A model generated the notes under the pieces. It saw only the letters and a program-made list of their open reading frames with translations. It was not told the origin of the DNA and ran no database searches. Positions 63,521-64,000 of a DNA stretch of 64,000 nucleotides are shown one piece after another. Position 1 is the stretch's first letter, and every line of letters begins with the position of its first letter. Location of the stretch: NCBI GenBank assembly GCA_947165285.1, contig CAMUZS010000001.1, positions 186,001-250,000 on the forward strand, given 5' to 3'. The position numbers were made by a program, and so were the translations under genes. Source of the stretch: an uncultured Mycoplasmatota bacterium (GTDB taxonomy: Bacteria; Bacillota_I; Bacilli_A; RF39; UBA660).

Positions 63521-63547
63521 AAAAAAATACTAGTTTTCACTAGTATT
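63521..63547 (-). terminator. Terminator of lysS
   Basis: A 9-bp stem AATACTAGT/ACTAGTATT with a 4-nt loop and seven T on the minus strand. Confidence 0.85.
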
Positions 63548-64000
63548 ATTTTCAGGTCTCATTATTGGGAACAATACAACATCTCTTACACTTTGTGCAT
63601 TATATAAAAGCATCATTAATCTATCTATTCCAACACCAAGTCCAGAAATTGGAGGCATACCTTGTTCCATAGCACTTAAATAGCCTTCATCCAAATCCAT
63701 TGTTTCATCGTCACCTTGTGCTTTTTGTTTTAATTGTTCTTCAAAATTTTCTCTTTGAATTTTTGGATTTACAAGTTCTGAATATGCATTACATATTTCT
63801 GCTCCAGCGATTATTACTTGGAATACATCAACCACTTTATTATCTTCATCATTTCTTCTAGCAAGTGGTTTTAGTACTGCTGGATAATTGTACATAATAG
63901 TTGGTTCAAATATATTTGCTCTTATTAATCTCTTATAACAAAAATCTATCAACTGTGCAACAGAATTACACTCAGCTAAATCAGAAGCACTAAATTTAGA
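63530..64000 (-). CDS. lysS: Lysyl-tRNA synthetase, C-terminal part only
   Basis: 156 codons, open to the window edge, so the N-terminal OB domain and motifs 1-2 lie outside. Visible class II features: PAVLKPLARRN, ELVNPKIQRENFEEQ and motif 3 GLGVGIDRLMMLLYNAQSVRDV. It ends LFPIMRPE as usual. Confidence 0.95.
   Translation of the reverse strand, partial: SKFSASDLAECNSVAQLIDFCYKRLIRANIFEPTIMYNYPAVLKPLARRNDEDNKVVDVFQVIIAGAEICNAYSELVNPKIQRENFEEQLKQKAQGDDETMDLDEGYLSAMEQGMPPISGLGVGIDRLMMLLYNAQSVRDVVLFPIMRPENNTSEN

Overview
The window comes from a very AT-rich (by eye about a quarter G+C), wall-building, Gram-positive-type bacterium that uses the standard genetic code: genes end in TGA as well as TAA/TAG, and tryptophan is TGG. 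Gene content and order resemble Bacillus (mraZ-rsmH-ftsL-pbpB-spoVD-like-mraY-ftsW, radC-mreC-mreD-spoIVFA-spoIVFB, rnc-smc, ylbD-ylbE, trx/cysteine desulfurase, GlyQS with a T-box). The compact genes, extreme AT bias and many short membrane proteins instead recall Mollicutes-like Bacilli. An uncultured gut Bacilli lineage (RF39-like or a relative) is my inference; I could not search a database. No mobile element, CRISPR array or rRNA was seen. Eight tRNA genes are present.

Layout. 1-2.5 kb: truncated gene for a thioester-type surface adhesin, tRNA-Leu, a small lytic transglycosylase, tRNA with CAU anticodon. 2.5-7.8 kb: sugar kinase/Smr pair, then an envelope operon (SPOR protein, radC, mreC, mreD, spoIVFA, spoIVFB) and a lone type IV-like prepilin. 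7.8-13.8 kb: ylbE/ylbD-like pair, topoisomerase IV parC-parE, rpsD with a leader. 13.8-19.3 kb: two M16 peptidases (YmfH/YmfF-like), a membrane-anchored propeller-like protein, a dGTPase-family HD protein. 19.4-23.1 kb: tRNA-Arg/Pro, then a probable operon of thioredoxin-like protein, CcdA/DsbD-like redox transporter, cysteine desulfurase and TtcA-like tRNA thiolase. 23.1-30.4 kb: a membrane protein with a G8 tract in its promoter spacer, smc, rnc, yidD, a ZnuA-like lipoprotein without metal ligands, tRNA-Ser, an orphan gene. 30.4-33.6 kb: candidate small RNA, tRNA-Glu/Ile, two small membrane proteins, a HerA-like ATPase and a second, inverted tRNA-Glu. 33.6-40.3 kb: two surface-glycan/envelope operons. 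40.8-49.6 kb: division and wall cluster under an MraZ operator. 49.6-54.5 kb: efp, rpmG, orphans, glyS with T-box, YtxH protein, kinase-like protein. 54.5-64 kb: recD2, a repeat-bearing membrane protein, a third class B PBP, MscS channel, DUF2752/DUF4234 membrane proteins, endonuclease IV and truncated lysS.

How it fits together. Most genes serve cell-envelope construction (three class B PBPs, FtsW, MraY, MreCD, glycosyltransferases, deacetylase), DNA maintenance (topoisomerase IV, SMC, RecD2, RadC, endonuclease IV, HerA) and translation (S4, L33, EF-P, GlyRS, LysRS, tRNAs). The points most worth following are the redox/sulfur operon at 19.7-23.1 kb, the G8 tract inside a promoter, the ZnuA-like protein that has lost its metal-binding residues, the candidate small RNA at 30.5 kb, the adhesin at the left edge, and the sporulation-type genes kept without mreB or minCD at their usual places.
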